Assembly: GCA_015055655.1 (NCBI GenBank)
Contig: SVHW01000005.1
Span: forward strand, 35,979 to 99,978
Source of the DNA: Clostridiales bacterium
GTDB lineage: Bacteria > Bacillota > Clostridia > Christensenellales > Borkfalkiaceae
DNA length: 64,000 nucleotides
Reading direction: 5' to 3'
Shown here piece after piece: positions 1 through 8,543 of this stretch. Positions within the stretch are counted from its first letter, which is position 1; each line of letters starts with the position of its first letter. The notes below the pieces were generated by a model, which was not told where the DNA came from, searched no databases, and saw only the letters and a list, made by a program, of their open reading frames with translations. Both the position numbers and the translations under genes were made by a program.

Positions 1-585
1 AGACCGGCGGCAAATACGTTGCTCTGCGGCGACGCGGGCACGGGCAAATCGTCCACGGTCAAGGCGATTGCCAACGCGTTCTTTGACGAGGGGGTTCGTC
101 TTATCGAACTTCGCAAAGACCAGCTTTCGTCCTTGCCGTACGTAATGGCAAAAATCAGCGGCAACCCGTTGAAATTTATTATCTTTATCGACGATTTGTC
201 CTTTAATAAGAGCGACGACCATTTCAGTATGTTAAAAGCGGCGCTGGAAGGTTCGGCAAGCGCGAAAGCGGAAAACGCGGTTATTTACGCAACGAGCAAC
301 CGTCGCCACATCATCAAAGAAAGTTTTGGCGATAGAGAGGGCGACGACGTGCATAGAAACGATACGTTGCAAGAAACGCTGTCCCTTTCGGAAAGATTTG
401 GGTTGGTGGTGCTTTTCTCCAAACCCAACAAAGCGTTGTATTTGCAAATCGTGCGCGCGTTGGCGGAAAAAGCGGGGATTCAAATGCCCGTTGCCGATTT
501 AGAAATCAAAGCGGAAGCGTTTGCGCTTCGCAAAGGCAATCGTTCGGCACGCTGCGCCGAGCAGTTTATCGACAGCCTGCGGTGA
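1..585 (+). CDS. DUF815-family AAA+ ATPase, 5' truncated by window edge
   Basis: The reading frame is open to the first base of the window, so this is the C-terminal part (about 194 codons) of a protein that begins outside it. The visible part opens on a Walker A motif (GDAGTGKS) and has a Walker B stretch (FIIFIDDLSF), then ATSNRRH, an arrangement typical of the DUF815 (PF05673) family of predicted ATPases, which are usually about 400 residues. The substrate and partners of this family are not established. The first ATP-binding glycine lies about 8 residues after the window start, so the missing N-terminal half is the non-ATPase part. The stop codon lies inside a perfect hairpin (579-593) belonging to the R2 repeat family. 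Confidence 0.8.
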   Translation, partial: RPAANTLLCGDAGTGKSSTVKAIANAFFDEGVRLIELRKDQLSSLPYVMAKISGNPLKFIIFIDDLSFNKSDDHFSMLKAALEGSASAKAENAVIYATSNRRHIIKESFGDREGDDVHRNDTLQETLSLSERFGLVVLFSKPNKALYLQIVRALAEKAGIQMPVADLEIKAEAFALRKGNRSARCAEQFIDSLR

Positions 586-660
586 GCCACCGCTTGCGGG
601 ATTTTCTATCTCTTGGTATCGTTAAGCTGTAACGGTATCGTAGATGAATAGATATTTACG
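579..660. repeat. R2 stop-adjacent hairpin repeat, copy 1 (diverged)
   Basis: The 15-bp hairpin GCGGTG-AGC-CACCGC (579-593) contains the TGA stop of the upstream gene. It is followed by a TTTCTAT-like block and a CGTTA/TAACG small stem, matching in order the copy behind smc (55563 onwards): hairpin, GTGTTTCTATCG, GTTACA/TGTAAC, ATCGTTGAC. No Rfam or insertion-element identity was recognised. Confidence 0.6.
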
Positions 661-692
661 AAAGGAAACTTCCTAATAAAAAGGAGAGAAAT

Positions 693-1886
693 ATGCTTAG
701 TATTGATAACGTATACAGCGCAAGAAACGCGCTGAAAAACGTAGTCCGTGAAACGGACGTTATCTATGCGCCCAAGCTTTGTCCTGGGGTAGATTTGTAT
801 TTAAAAACGGAAAATTTACAAATCACGGGTTCGTTCAAGGTGCGCGGTGCGTATTATAAAATGACGCGTCTTTCGGACGCGGAAAAAGAACGCGGCGTCA
901 TCGCTTGTTCGGCAGGCAACCACGCGCAAGGCGTGGCGCTGGCGGCGCAAAAGAACGGTATCAAGGCGGTGATTTGTTTGCCCGACGGCGCGCCCATTTC
1001 CAAAGTGGAAGCGACGAAAAGCTACGGCGCGGAAGTATGCCTTGTAGAAGGGGTGTACGACGACGCTTACCAAAAGGCGTTGCAACTCCGCGATGAAAAG
1101 GGATATACGTTTATCCACCCGTTCGACGACGAGGACGTGATTGCAGGGCAGGGTACGATAGCGTTGGAACTTATCGAACAGCTCCCGAAAATCGACGCGG
1201 TGATTATCCCTATCGGCGGCGGTGGGCTGATTTCGGGTATGGCGTACACGTTGAAAACGATTAACCCTCGTATCAAGGTATACGGCGTACAAGCGGTAGG
1301 CGCGCCTTCTATGCAACAATCGGTAGAACACGGCGTCATAGAAGAATTGTCCGGCGTATCGACAATAGCAGACGGTATAGCGGTGAAAAAGCCCGGAGAA
1401 CACACGTACGAGCTTTGTCAAAAATACGTGGATAAAATCGTTACGGTCAGCGACGACGAAATTTCCGCGGCGATTTTGGCGTTGATGGAACAGCATAAAC
1501 TCGTCACCGAAGGTGCTGGTGCGGTAGCGGTGGCGGCTGCGATGTTTGGAAAGTTGGATTTGAAAGGGAAGAAAACGGTATGTCTTTTGTCGGGCGGCAA
1601 TATTGACGTAACCATTTTATCCAGAGTAATCAAACGCGGGCTTTTGATGTCGGGAAGAAGCTGCCAACTTATGATAGAGCTTATGGACAAACCCGGACAG
1701 CTCAAAAACGTGTCGCGCATTATTGCAGACTTGGGCGGCAACGTCACGTCGGTGCATCACGAAAGAGCGAACGAGGGCAGCGACGTCAACGGTTGTTTCC
1801 TGCGTATTTTGTTGGAAACGCGCAATTACGAACATATCGCGCAGATTAAACAGGCGTTGACGGATTACGGCTTTAAATTATTGTAA
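693..1886 (+). CDS. ilvA: Threonine ammonia-lyase (threonine deaminase)
   Basis: Converts L-threonine to 2-oxobutanoate and ammonia through a PLP-bound 2-aminocrotonate, the entry to isoleucine synthesis (or catabolic threonine use). The fold-type II PLP lysine is in GSFKVRGA (K49), the substrate-binding SAGNHAQG loop is at 73-80 and the phosphate-binding GGGGL at 175-179. A C-terminal ACT-like regulatory region starts near residue 323. At 397 residues it has the short IlvA/TdcB architecture with one ACT domain. The start has a strong AAGGAGAG site. The next gene, ridA, detoxifies the enamine product of this enzyme class, which supports the pairing. Whether it is biosynthetic or catabolic cannot be decided from the sequence; no T-box leader is visible. 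Confidence 0.93.
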   Translation: MLSIDNVYSARNALKNVVRETDVIYAPKLCPGVDLYLKTENLQITGSFKVRGAYYKMTRLSDAEKERGVIACSAGNHAQGVALAAQKNGIKAVICLPDGAPISKVEATKSYGAEVCLVEGVYDDAYQKALQLRDEKGYTFIHPFDDEDVIAGQGTIALELIEQLPKIDAVIIPIGGGGLISGMAYTLKTINPRIKVYGVQAVGAPSMQQSVEHGVIEELSGVSTIADGIAVKKPGEHTYELCQKYVDKIVTVSDDEISAAILALMEQHKLVTEGAGAVAVAAAMFGKLDLKGKKTVCLLSGGNIDVTILSRVIKRGLLMSGRSCQLMIELMDKPGQLKNVSRIIADLGGNVTSVHHERANEGSDVNGCFLRILLETRNYEHIAQIKQALTDYGFKLL

Positions 1887-2395
1887 ACGACGGATATACG
1901 TCGCAATACGGCGTTGCGCTCTGCTTTTCTCGCTCGCGTACGCCTTGTACGCGTCCCTTCGAAAAATGCTCGCGCGCCTTGTCTTGCTCGTATCTGCGCC
2001 GTTTACCCAAAGACAATATTTTATTTGTAATACGGCTATACTTACGTTTGCCCTTGCTTGTTTACGGAAAGTAAACGTCCCGTCGGGCAATCCGCGTATG
2101 CTTTGTCTTGCTCGTATCTGCGCCGTTTACCCAAAGACAATATTTTATTTGTAATACGGCTATACTTACGTTTGCCCTTGCTTGTTTACGGAAAGTAAAC
2201 GTCCCGTCGGGCAATCCGCGTATGCTTTGTCTTGCTCGTATCTGCGCCGTTTACCCAAAGACAATATTTTATTTGTAATACGGCTATACTTACGTTTGCC
2301 CTTGCTCGTTTACGGAAAGCAAACGTCCCGTCGGGCAATTCGCGTATGCTTTGTCTTGCTCGTATCTGCGCCGTTTACGAAACGACTGTATAGAT
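1887..2395. repeat. R1 nested-hairpin repeat, copy A, amplified as a 124-bp tandem array
   Basis: The 542-bp gap between ilvA and ridA is nearly all repeat. It opens with TACGTCGCAATAC and GCGTTGCGCT blocks shared with the copies behind rpsP and the ABC exporter. A first nested structure follows (outer TTTTC 1925-1929 with GAAAA 1961-1965, inner GCGTAC/GTACGC 1936-1952). A 124-bp unit then repeats three times (1981-2104, 2105-2228, 2229-2352) plus a 27-bp partial copy. Each unit carries an outer TTGCCC/GGGCAA stem and an inner GTTTAC-GGAAA-GTAAAC hairpin; unit 3 differs at several bases. Period 124 is not a multiple of 3, so it is not coding. Confidence 0.9.
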
Positions 2396-2428
2396 TGCAG
2401 ATAACGTTAATTATAGGAGAAAACGATT

Positions 2429-2806
2429 ATGGAAATTTTAAAAGTAGCAACGGAAAAAGCGCCTGCGGCAATCGGGCCGTATTCGCAAGCGATTATTTGT
2501 GGGGAGATGGTATTTACTTCGGGGCAAATTCCCATCAATCCCGAAAGCGGAAACGTGGAAGCGACGACGATTGAAGCGCAAGCGGAACAAGTAATGCAAA
2601 ACCTTGGCGAAGTATTAAAAGCGGCGGGCAGCAGCTTTGAAAAAGCGGTAAAAACCACCTGTTTTTTGGCGGATATGGGGGATTTTGCGGCGTTTAATGC
2701 GGTATATGCAAAATACTTTACGGCGAAACCTGCGCGCAGTTGCGTGGCAGTAAAAACGCTTCCCAAAAACGTGCTTGTGGAAGTAGAAGTGATTGCGGTG
2801 AAATAA
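2429..2806 (+). CDS. ridA: RidA family 2-iminobutanoate/2-iminopropanoate deaminase
   Basis: A 125-residue YjgF/YER057c/UK114 protein that hydrolyses the reactive enamine/imine products of PLP dehydratases such as threonine deaminase. The family signatures are visible: GPYSQA near residue 16, TSGQIP near 45, and the substrate-carboxylate-binding arginine in PARSCV near residue 104. It is normally a cytosolic homotrimer. The start has an AGGAGA site at normal spacing. It lies just downstream of ilvA with only repeat DNA between, fitting a substrate-product pairing. A strong terminator follows at 2824-2864. Confidence 0.93.
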   Translation: MEILKVATEKAPAAIGPYSQAIICGEMVFTSGQIPINPESGNVEATTIEAQAEQVMQNLGEVLKAAGSSFEKAVKTTCFLADMGDFAAFNAVYAKYFTAKPARSCVAVKTLPKNVLVEVEVIAVK

Positions 2807-2823
2807 ACGAACGGAAACAGAGG

Positions 2824-2864
2824 AAACGCGGCGTGGTGAAATTCTCACCAGCGCCGCGTTTTTT
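2824..2864 (+). terminator. Intrinsic terminator after ridA
   Basis: AAACGCGGCG pairs with CGCCGCGTT around an inner TGGTGA/TCACCA stem (one bulged G), followed by a run of Ts. It closes the ilvA-ridA unit before the pyrH promoter. Confidence 0.9.
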
Positions 2865-2917
2865 GCTGAAAATCCAAAAAAACTTACAAAAATCGCCCAC
2901 TTTTTTTTCGTTTTGTA

Positions 2918-2946
2918 TAGATTTCTTTTAGGAAATATGTTATAAT
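2918..2946 (+). promoter_or_regulatory. Promoter of the pyrH operon (extended -10)
   Basis: A perfect TATAAT (2941-2946) is preceded by TGT, giving an extended -10. The -35 at the right distance (TAGATT, 17-bp spacer) is weak, consistent with extended -10 use. Confidence 0.6.
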
Positions 2947-2985
2947 ATTGCAGATAGAAAAAAATTCAACCAAAGGAGAAAGCAT

Positions 2986-3693
2986 ATGCAACCAATTTAC
3001 AAGCGAGTGCTGTTAAAACTTTCGGGCGAAGCCCTTGCAGGAGACCAACGTTTTGGTTTAAACCACGAGGTAATTGCGCCCGTCGTAGAACAAATCGTGC
3101 AGTTGCATCATTTGGGCGTACAAGTAGGCTTGGTAATCGGCGGCGGTAACTTTTGGCGTGGCAGACAGGGCACGAATATGGACAGGACGACGGCAGACCA
3201 TATGGGGATGTTGGCAACGGTAATGAACTCGCTTGCGATGATGGACGCTATCGAACAAAAGGGCGTTCCCGTTCGCGTACAAACGGCTTTGGATATGGTA
3301 TCTTTGGCGGAGCCGTTTATTTTACGCAAAGCGCTTCGTCATTTCGAGATGGGAAGAATCGTCATTTTCGCCTGCGGCACGGGCAATCCCTACTGTTCAA
3401 CGGACACGGCGGCGGCGCTTCGCGCCTGCGAAATCGACGCGGATATCTTGCTGATGGCAAAGAACGTGGACGGCATTTACGATTCCGACCCGAAGACCAA
3501 TCCGTTTGCGAAAAAATATGAAACGCTCCGCTATGCGGATATCATCAATCAAGGATTAAAAGTGATTGATTTCACGGCGGCGACGATGTGTATGGAGAAT
3601 AACGTACCCACGCTCGCCTTCGGCTTGAACGAAGAAAATTCTATCGTTCGTGCGGTGTGCGGAGAGCAACTCGGTACGCTTATCAAAGTATAA
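2986..3693 (+). CDS. pyrH: UMP kinase
   Basis: Phosphorylates UMP to UDP with ATP, an essential step of pyrimidine nucleotide synthesis; cytosolic hexamer of the amino-acid-kinase fold. The start KRVLLKLSGEAL is the family N-terminus, and GGGNFWRG (52-59) and ANKNVDGIYDSDPK-like motifs (here AKNVDGIYDSDPK) are present. The length of 235 residues is standard. AAAGGAGAAAG precedes the ATG. It begins the conserved pyrH-frr-uppS-cdsA-dxr-rseP cluster and has its own promoter behind the ridA terminator. Confidence 0.97.
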   Translation: MQPIYKRVLLKLSGEALAGDQRFGLNHEVIAPVVEQIVQLHHLGVQVGLVIGGGNFWRGRQGTNMDRTTADHMGMLATVMNSLAMMDAIEQKGVPVRVQTALDMVSLAEPFILRKALRHFEMGRIVIFACGTGNPYCSTDTAAALRACEIDADILLMAKNVDGIYDSDPKTNPFAKKYETLRYADIINQGLKVIDFTAATMCMENNVPTLAFGLNEENSIVRAVCGEQLGTLIKV

Positions 3694-3728
3694 AAATTGC
3701 AAGAAAAGGTAATATAAGGAGAAATATT

Positions 3729-4301
3729 ATGATTGAAAACGAAAAGATTGAAGAAATGATGTTAGAGCTTGAAGAAAAGGCGGAAAATTCCTTGCGCGCA
3801 TTGGAAGGCGATTACGGCGCAATCCGTACGGGCAGGGCAAACCCTCGTATTTTAGATAGATTGGAAGTGGAAGCGTACGGCGGCATGAGTAAGCTTGTAG
3901 AACTTGGCAACGTATCGGCGTTGGACGCGAAATGTTTGCAAATCAATCTTTGGGACAAATCGCTTTTGAAAGCGGTTGAAAAGGCAATTTTGCAATCGAA
4001 CATCGGGCTCACGCCGACCAACGACGGCAACGTTATCCGTTTGGTATTCCCCGATATGACGGAAGAAAGAAGAAGAGAACTTGTTAAACAAGCGAAGAAA
4101 ATGGGCGAAGAAACGAAGGTAGCCGTAAGAAATCACCGCCGTGAAGGTATGGACGTTATCAAAAAGATGAAGACGGCGAAAGAACTGTCGGAAGACGAAG
4201 CTTCGGGGTGCGAAGCGGACGTTGAAAAGATGGTTGCTGAATATATGTCCAAATTGGAAAATATTATTGCGGCAAAAGAAAAAGAACTTATGTCTATTTA
4301 A
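3729..4301 (+). CDS. frr: Ribosome recycling factor
   Basis: With EF-G it splits post-termination ribosomes for re-use. A longer in-frame ORF starts at 3657 inside pyrH; the ATG at 3729 is chosen because AAGGAGA lies just upstream and it gives 190 residues, the usual family size. The sequence begins with an acidic helix (IENEKIEEMMLELEEKAENS), then RTGRANPRILD, and ends in KMKTAKELSEDEA-like helical repeats, all typical of RRF. It is the second gene of the pyrH cluster, 35 nt after pyrH. Confidence 0.96.
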   Translation: MIENEKIEEMMLELEEKAENSLRALEGDYGAIRTGRANPRILDRLEVEAYGGMSKLVELGNVSALDAKCLQINLWDKSLLKAVEKAILQSNIGLTPTNDGNVIRLVFPDMTEERRRELVKQAKKMGEETKVAVRNHRREGMDVIKKMKTAKELSEDEASGCEADVEKMVAEYMSKLENIIAAKEKELMSI

Positions 4302-4304
4302 CGT

Positions 4305-5027
4305 ATGGCAAAGAATAGAATAAAAGGGGATACGCGTATCCCGCAACACATAGCAATTATAATGGACGGCAACGGGCGTTGGGCGAAAAAACGCCTGATG
4401 CCTCGCTCTTTTGGCCACAAAATGGGTATGGAGCGTATGATAGGTCTTATGGAACGCGCTTTTGACATAGGCGTTCCTTATATCACCGTTTACGCGCTTT
4501 CCACCGAAAATTTGAAACGCCCCGAGGCGGAATTGAACGGTTTATACGATTTAATCCGCAACCATTTTGAAAAATATATGGATAGGCTTTGTCAAAAAGG
4601 CGTCCGTCTTCGCGTCATTGGCGAAACGCACCTTTTGCCGCAGGACGTACAAGAAATTTTACGCCGTTCGGAGAAGAAAACGGAAAGCTATGAGGGGAAG
4701 GGGATAAATATCGCGCTTTGCTACGGCTCGCGCGCGGAACTCGTTCGCGCGACGAATTTGGCGGTAGAAAGGGGCGAAAAAGTCACGGAAGAGAGCCTTT
4801 CTTCGCTGCTGTACACGGCTGGTCAACCCGACCCCGATTTATTGATACGTACGGGGAAAGAAGTGCGCCTTTCCAACTTTTTATTGTGGCAGGCGGCGTA
4901 TGCGGAGTTGTTTTTTTCCAATAAAATGTTCCCCGAATTTACGGATAAAGATTTGGAAAAAGCCATCGTTTGGTTTTCCGGCCGCGCGAGAAGGTTTGGG
5001 AAGACGGACGAACAGCTTGCTCAATGA
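4305..5027 (+). CDS. uppS: Undecaprenyl diphosphate synthase (cis-prenyltransferase)
   Basis: Elongates farnesyl diphosphate with isopentenyl diphosphate to C55 undecaprenyl diphosphate, the lipid carrier for cell wall synthesis. The diagnostic IIMDGNGRWA has catalytic Asp21; the ALSTENLKRP motif and the GQPDPDLLIRTGKEVRLSNF region (with the conserved DLLIRTG) complete the signature. Length 240 is standard. The gene starts 3 nt after the frr stop with only a weak ribosome binding site, so translational coupling to frr is likely. Confidence 0.96.
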   Translation: MAKNRIKGDTRIPQHIAIIMDGNGRWAKKRLMPRSFGHKMGMERMIGLMERAFDIGVPYITVYALSTENLKRPEAELNGLYDLIRNHFEKYMDRLCQKGVRLRVIGETHLLPQDVQEILRRSEKKTESYEGKGINIALCYGSRAELVRATNLAVERGEKVTEESLSSLLYTAGQPDPDLLIRTGKEVRLSNFLLWQAAYAELFFSNKMFPEFTDKDLEKAIVWFSGRARRFGKTDEQLAQ

Positions 5028-5086
5028 CGTTCACGCTGGCAAGTAGGTAAAAACACAAAAATCATCGAAAAGACAAAGGCAGAACT

Positions 5087-5977
5087 ATGAAGAAAAGAGT
5101 AATTAGCGGCGCGGTATATACGGCAATATTGGTCGGTTTTTTTTGTTTAAAAGTCTTCGTGCACACGTTGTTTTTCGACGCGCTGATTTATACGTTTGCC
5201 GTGTTAGGCACGTGGGAGATTTTGCGCGCGTTCAAAGATAAGACGACGAAAGCGCAGCGCGTTATCGTAATGGCGTTTGCCGTGCTTTGTATCCCCGTAT
5301 GCGCGTTGACGGAAGAATATCTTTCCCAAGGCTTACTTTACACGTGCGTATGCTTATTTGCGTTGATTGCGGCGACGGTATCGTCGTTGGTATTCGACCA
5401 CGAGCGTACGTCGGTAGAAAGCGTCGGCGTATCGCTGTTTGCGGCGATATATCCCACGTTGCTTTTGTGCTTGCTCACGCTGGCAAATCACGCGCCTGCC
5501 ATAGGGGAATTGCAAACGGTGGCGTTTGATTCCAATTTATTGATACTCTTTATTTTCGTGGTATCTCCGCTTGCCGACGTATTTGCGTTTTTGTTCGGCA
5601 TCTCTCTCAAAAAAGTATTCCCGAAAAAATTAGCGCCAAAACTCAGCCCCAATAAGACGGTCGTTGGGTTTATAGGCGGTTTGGTAGGCGGTTTGATTGC
5701 CGCGTGCGGTTTATATTTTGCCTACGGCGCGCTGTTTGGCAGCTTTGATAATATGGGGCTTTGGTTGCCCGTATATTTGGCGATGGGCTTGCTCGTGGCG
5801 GCGGCGACGGCGTTTGGGGATTTGGTGGAAAGCTGTATCAAACGCAAAGTGGGGATAAAAGATATGGGCAATATTATGCCCGGCCACGGCGGCGTATTGG
5901 ATAGAATTGACGGAGTGTTGCTTGCGTCTATGGTGATATATTTAGCGTATTCCATCGTAAGCATTGCATTGGCGTAA
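5087..5977 (+). CDS. cdsA: Phosphatidate cytidylyltransferase
   Basis: Makes CDP-diacylglycerol from CTP and phosphatidic acid, the branch point to all acidic phospholipids. A polytopic membrane protein of 296 residues with many hydrophobic segments. The C-terminal CDS signature is clear: LSPNKTVVGFIGG, then GDLVESCIKRKVGIKDMG and PGHGGVLDRIDG with the conserved Asp pair. The ribosome binding site is weak. It lies in the conserved order between uppS and dxr; its product feeds the cardiolipin synthase encoded at 32697. Confidence 0.95.
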   Translation: MKKRVISGAVYTAILVGFFCLKVFVHTLFFDALIYTFAVLGTWEILRAFKDKTTKAQRVIVMAFAVLCIPVCALTEEYLSQGLLYTCVCLFALIAATVSSLVFDHERTSVESVGVSLFAAIYPTLLLCLLTLANHAPAIGELQTVAFDSNLLILFIFVVSPLADVFAFLFGISLKKVFPKKLAPKLSPNKTVVGFIGGLVGGLIAACGLYFAYGALFGSFDNMGLWLPVYLAMGLLVAAATAFGDLVESCIKRKVGIKDMGNIMPGHGGVLDRIDGVLLASMVIYLAYSIVSIALA

Positions 5978-5996
5978 TCAGGGAAGGAAATTGCAA

Positions 5997-7157
5997 ATGA
6001 AAACCATTTCACTTATCGGTTCGACGGGCTCGATTGGCAGACAGGTCTGCAACGTTGTCCGTCGCCATAGCGAAAAATTTACAATAGAATCGATTGTCGC
6101 AAACGCTTCTTCGGAGGCGTTTTTAAGCCAAGTAAGAGAATTTAAGCCCAAATATGCGGCGCTCGTCGACGTAGAAGAAGGGAAAAAGATAGCCGGTGAA
6201 ATCCCTGACGGCGTGCGTTTTGCTTACGGGGAAGAGGCGGCGCTTGCCGCCGTGGAATACGGTGAAACGGCGTTTATTGCGGCAACGGGTTTTGCAGGGC
6301 TTGCCTATTCGTTAAAAGCCGTTGCTTGCGGAAAGGACGTTGCGTTGGCAAATAAGGAAACGCTCGTTTGCGGCGGCGAATTGGTTATGAACAAAATCAA
6401 AGGGGCAGGTATCCGTTTAATGCCTGTGGACAGCGAACACTCGGCGCTGTGGCAGGCGCTTTCTTTCCGTACGGACGCGCCCTTTTCTCGGTTGATTATC
6501 ACGGCAAGCGGCGGCCCGTTTTACGGCTGGGATACAACGCGTTTGCAAGGCGTTACGCCTGCGTCTGCGTTAAAACACCCCACGTGGCAAATGGGGGCGA
6601 AAATCACGATAGACAGCGCAACGTTGCTCAATAAAGGCTTTGAGGTTATCGAGGCAAAATGGCTGTATAATACGACGTTGGATAAAATACATACCGTCGT
6701 GCAACCGGAGAGTATTATTCACTCGATGGTAGAATTTGCCGACGGCGGCGTTTTGGCGCAAATGAGTTATCCTTCTATGGAATTGCCTATTCAGCTTGCC
6801 TTAACCTATCCCAATCGTTTCGATTGCGGATTAAAGCCGTTGGATTTTGCCGCCCTTGGGGCAATTCGTTTTTTGCCGTTAGAACGCAAAGCGTTTCCGT
6901 GCTTTGATTTGGCGTTGACGGCGGCGGAAAAAGGGGACAATTATCCTTGCGCGCTTAACGGCGCGGGCGAAGTTGCGGTGCGCGCGTTTTTAGAGGAAAA
7001 CATCGCGTTTACGGAAATTGCGGAGATTATTGCGGCGGCGTTAGACAAAACGGAGCGTATGCAAACGGAAAGTTACGCAATACTAAAAGAAACGGACGCG
7101 CAAGCGCGCGCCTATGCCAAAGAAGCGGTGGAAAAGTTCACAAAAGCGGGAAAATAA
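5997..7157 (+). CDS. dxr: 1-deoxy-D-xylulose 5-phosphate reductoisomerase
   Basis: Second enzyme of the MEP isoprenoid pathway: rearranges and reduces DXP to methylerythritol phosphate with NADPH. The ORF can extend to 5964 inside cdsA, but the ATG at 5997 puts the NADPH-binding SLIGSTGSIG at the N-terminus and follows GGGAAGGAAAT. The metal/substrate motifs LANKETLV and MPVDSEHSA are intact, as is the ITASGGPF loop. Predicted length is 386 residues. It shows that the organism makes isoprenoids by the MEP route, supplying uppS two genes upstream. Confidence 0.96.
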   Translation: MKTISLIGSTGSIGRQVCNVVRRHSEKFTIESIVANASSEAFLSQVREFKPKYAALVDVEEGKKIAGEIPDGVRFAYGEEAALAAVEYGETAFIAATGFAGLAYSLKAVACGKDVALANKETLVCGGELVMNKIKGAGIRLMPVDSEHSALWQALSFRTDAPFSRLIITASGGPFYGWDTTRLQGVTPASALKHPTWQMGAKITIDSATLLNKGFEVIEAKWLYNTTLDKIHTVVQPESIIHSMVEFADGGVLAQMSYPSMELPIQLALTYPNRFDCGLKPLDFAALGAIRFLPLERKAFPCFDLALTAAEKGDNYPCALNGAGEVAVRAFLEENIAFTEIAEIIAAALDKTERMQTESYAILKETDAQARAYAKEAVEKFTKAGK

Positions 7158-7178
7158 AGCGAAAAAGAGGGATGGATA

Positions 7179-8447
7179 TTGCAAATCACTTCATTATTAG
7201 CAAGCGGCGTCTGGAAAACGATAGGCGGCGTAGCAATCGCCATTGCGATACTGCTGATTATGGTTACGGTACACGAATTTGGCCATTACGTCGCAGGCAA
7301 ATCGCTCGGTTTTAAAATCAACGAATTTTCCGTCGGTTTCGGCCCCGCTTTTTTCAAAAAGCGCAGTAAAAAAACGGGGGAGCTTTTCGCTTTACGGATA
7401 ATTCCCTTGGGCGGATATTGTGCCTTTGAAGGGGAAGACTACGAAGAAGAGAAAACGGAGAACGAACCGCTGTTTGAAGAATTTCCCGCGAAGGAAAACG
7501 AAGCGGCGGAAACGGTTGCAAAGGAACGGTCGACAGAGCAGGCGGCGGAAAACGTAACGGATACCGCGGTTGACAAAACGTATCCTACGCCCAAAGGCAA
7601 AAAATTCACCGACCAACCGCCTTGGAAACGTATTATCGTATTGATAGCAGGCGCAACGATGAATTATCTGTTGGCGCTGTTTTTGATAGTGTTGATGTTC
7701 AGTATTTACGGGCCCGTACACTCGTATATCGATTACGTGGGCGACGTGCCGCCGATTGTGGGAGAAACGTCGGTATCTGCGCGGGATATCGTGTTGTCGG
7801 TAGACGGAAAAGATATTTATTTTTCCAGCGACTATACGTCTGCGCTCAACGGCAAAAAGCAGGGCGACGTCGTAGACGTGACGGTGTTGCGGTATAATAA
7901 GGAGCAAGAGCAATGGGCGGAAAAAACCTTGCAGGTGACGTTGCTTTGCGATTGCGAGTTTGAGAATATGACCGATTTAGCCCCCGTATATAACGCGTTT
8001 GGGTTAGACGCGTCGCAGTACGGCATTGCCAACGTCGCCAATAGAAAGATAACGGGCGAAGGTTTTTTTCAGGTAATAGGTAAATCTTTCGTCTATTCTT
8101 GGAAGACGGCAGGCATCGTTTTACGTTCGCTTGGGGAATTGATAACGGGCAAAATCGGCATCACGGCAATGGGTGGCCCCGGCACGACGATAGGCGTAAC
8201 GGCGCAAGCGGCGTCGGCAGGGCTGTTATCCACCTTAAATATCGCGGCGTTTATCGGGGTGAATTTGGCGGTGTTCAATCTTTTGCCAATTCCCGCCCTC
8301 GACGGTTGTAAAGTCATCTTTTGTATTATCGAGTGGATTCGTAAAAAGCCCGTCAACCGCAAGGTGGAAACGATGATACATCTTATCGGTATCGTCTTTT
8401 TGTTTGGGTTTGCCATACTGCTCGACGTGCTACAATGGATTTTGTGA
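7179..8447 (+). CDS. rseP: Site-2 family intramembrane zinc metalloprotease with PDZ domain
   Basis: Cleaves membrane-embedded substrates such as anti-sigma factors and remnant signal peptides. It starts at TTG (7179) after AGAGGG. The first transmembrane helix carries the zinc site HEFGH (32-36); the second zinc motif NLLPIPALDG is at 367-376 with Asp375; a PDZ domain lies around 185-270. Residues about 88-143 are an acidic, low-complexity insert before the KRI-containing second helix, longer than usual. Last gene of the pyrH cluster, with a terminator-like inverted repeat just downstream. The natural substrate is unknown here. Confidence 0.93.
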   Translation: MQITSLLASGVWKTIGGVAIAIAILLIMVTVHEFGHYVAGKSLGFKINEFSVGFGPAFFKKRSKKTGELFALRIIPLGGYCAFEGEDYEEEKTENEPLFEEFPAKENEAAETVAKERSTEQAAENVTDTAVDKTYPTPKGKKFTDQPPWKRIIVLIAGATMNYLLALFLIVLMFSIYGPVHSYIDYVGDVPPIVGETSVSARDIVLSVDGKDIYFSSDYTSALNGKKQGDVVDVTVLRYNKEQEQWAEKTLQVTLLCDCEFENMTDLAPVYNAFGLDASQYGIANVANRKITGEGFFQVIGKSFVYSWKTAGIVLRSLGELITGKIGITAMGGPGTTIGVTAQAASAGLLSTLNIAAFIGVNLAVFNLLPIPALDGCKVIFCIIEWIRKKPVNRKVETMIHLIGIVFLFGFAILLDVLQWIL

Positions 8448-8469
8448 TAAAAAATTGAAAAAAGTGCAA

Positions 8470-8505
8470 GGTGTCAAGTAAAAACGCTTGACACCCGTAT
8501 TTTTA
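8470..8505 (+). terminator. Inverted repeat acting as rseP terminator and overlapping the ylxM promoter
   Basis: GGTGTCAAG (8470-8478) and CTTGACACC (8487-8495) are perfect 9-bp arms with an 8-nt loop, followed by CGTATTTTT. The right arm contains the TTGACA -35 box of the next promoter, so the element could be a terminator, an operator, or both. Confidence 0.65.
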
Positions 8506-8516
8506 TTAGGTATAAT
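8488..8516 (+). promoter_or_regulatory. Consensus sigma-A promoter of ylxM-ffh
   Basis: TTGACA (8488-8493), a 17-bp spacer and TATAAT (8511-8516): both hexamers match consensus. The -35 lies in the right arm of a perfect 9-bp inverted repeat. Confidence 0.85.
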
Positions 8517-8543
8517 AGACGAGAAGAAGGGGGGGATAGACGC

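Noticed and set aside
1981..2379. CRISPR array
   Set aside because: The whole 124-bp unit is conserved; there are no short repeats with variable spacers and no cas genes.
1945..2574. ORFs of 69 and 130 codons in the ilvA-ridA gap
   Set aside because: They are translations of the 124-bp tandem repeat, whose period is not a multiple of 3, and run into ridA in another frame.
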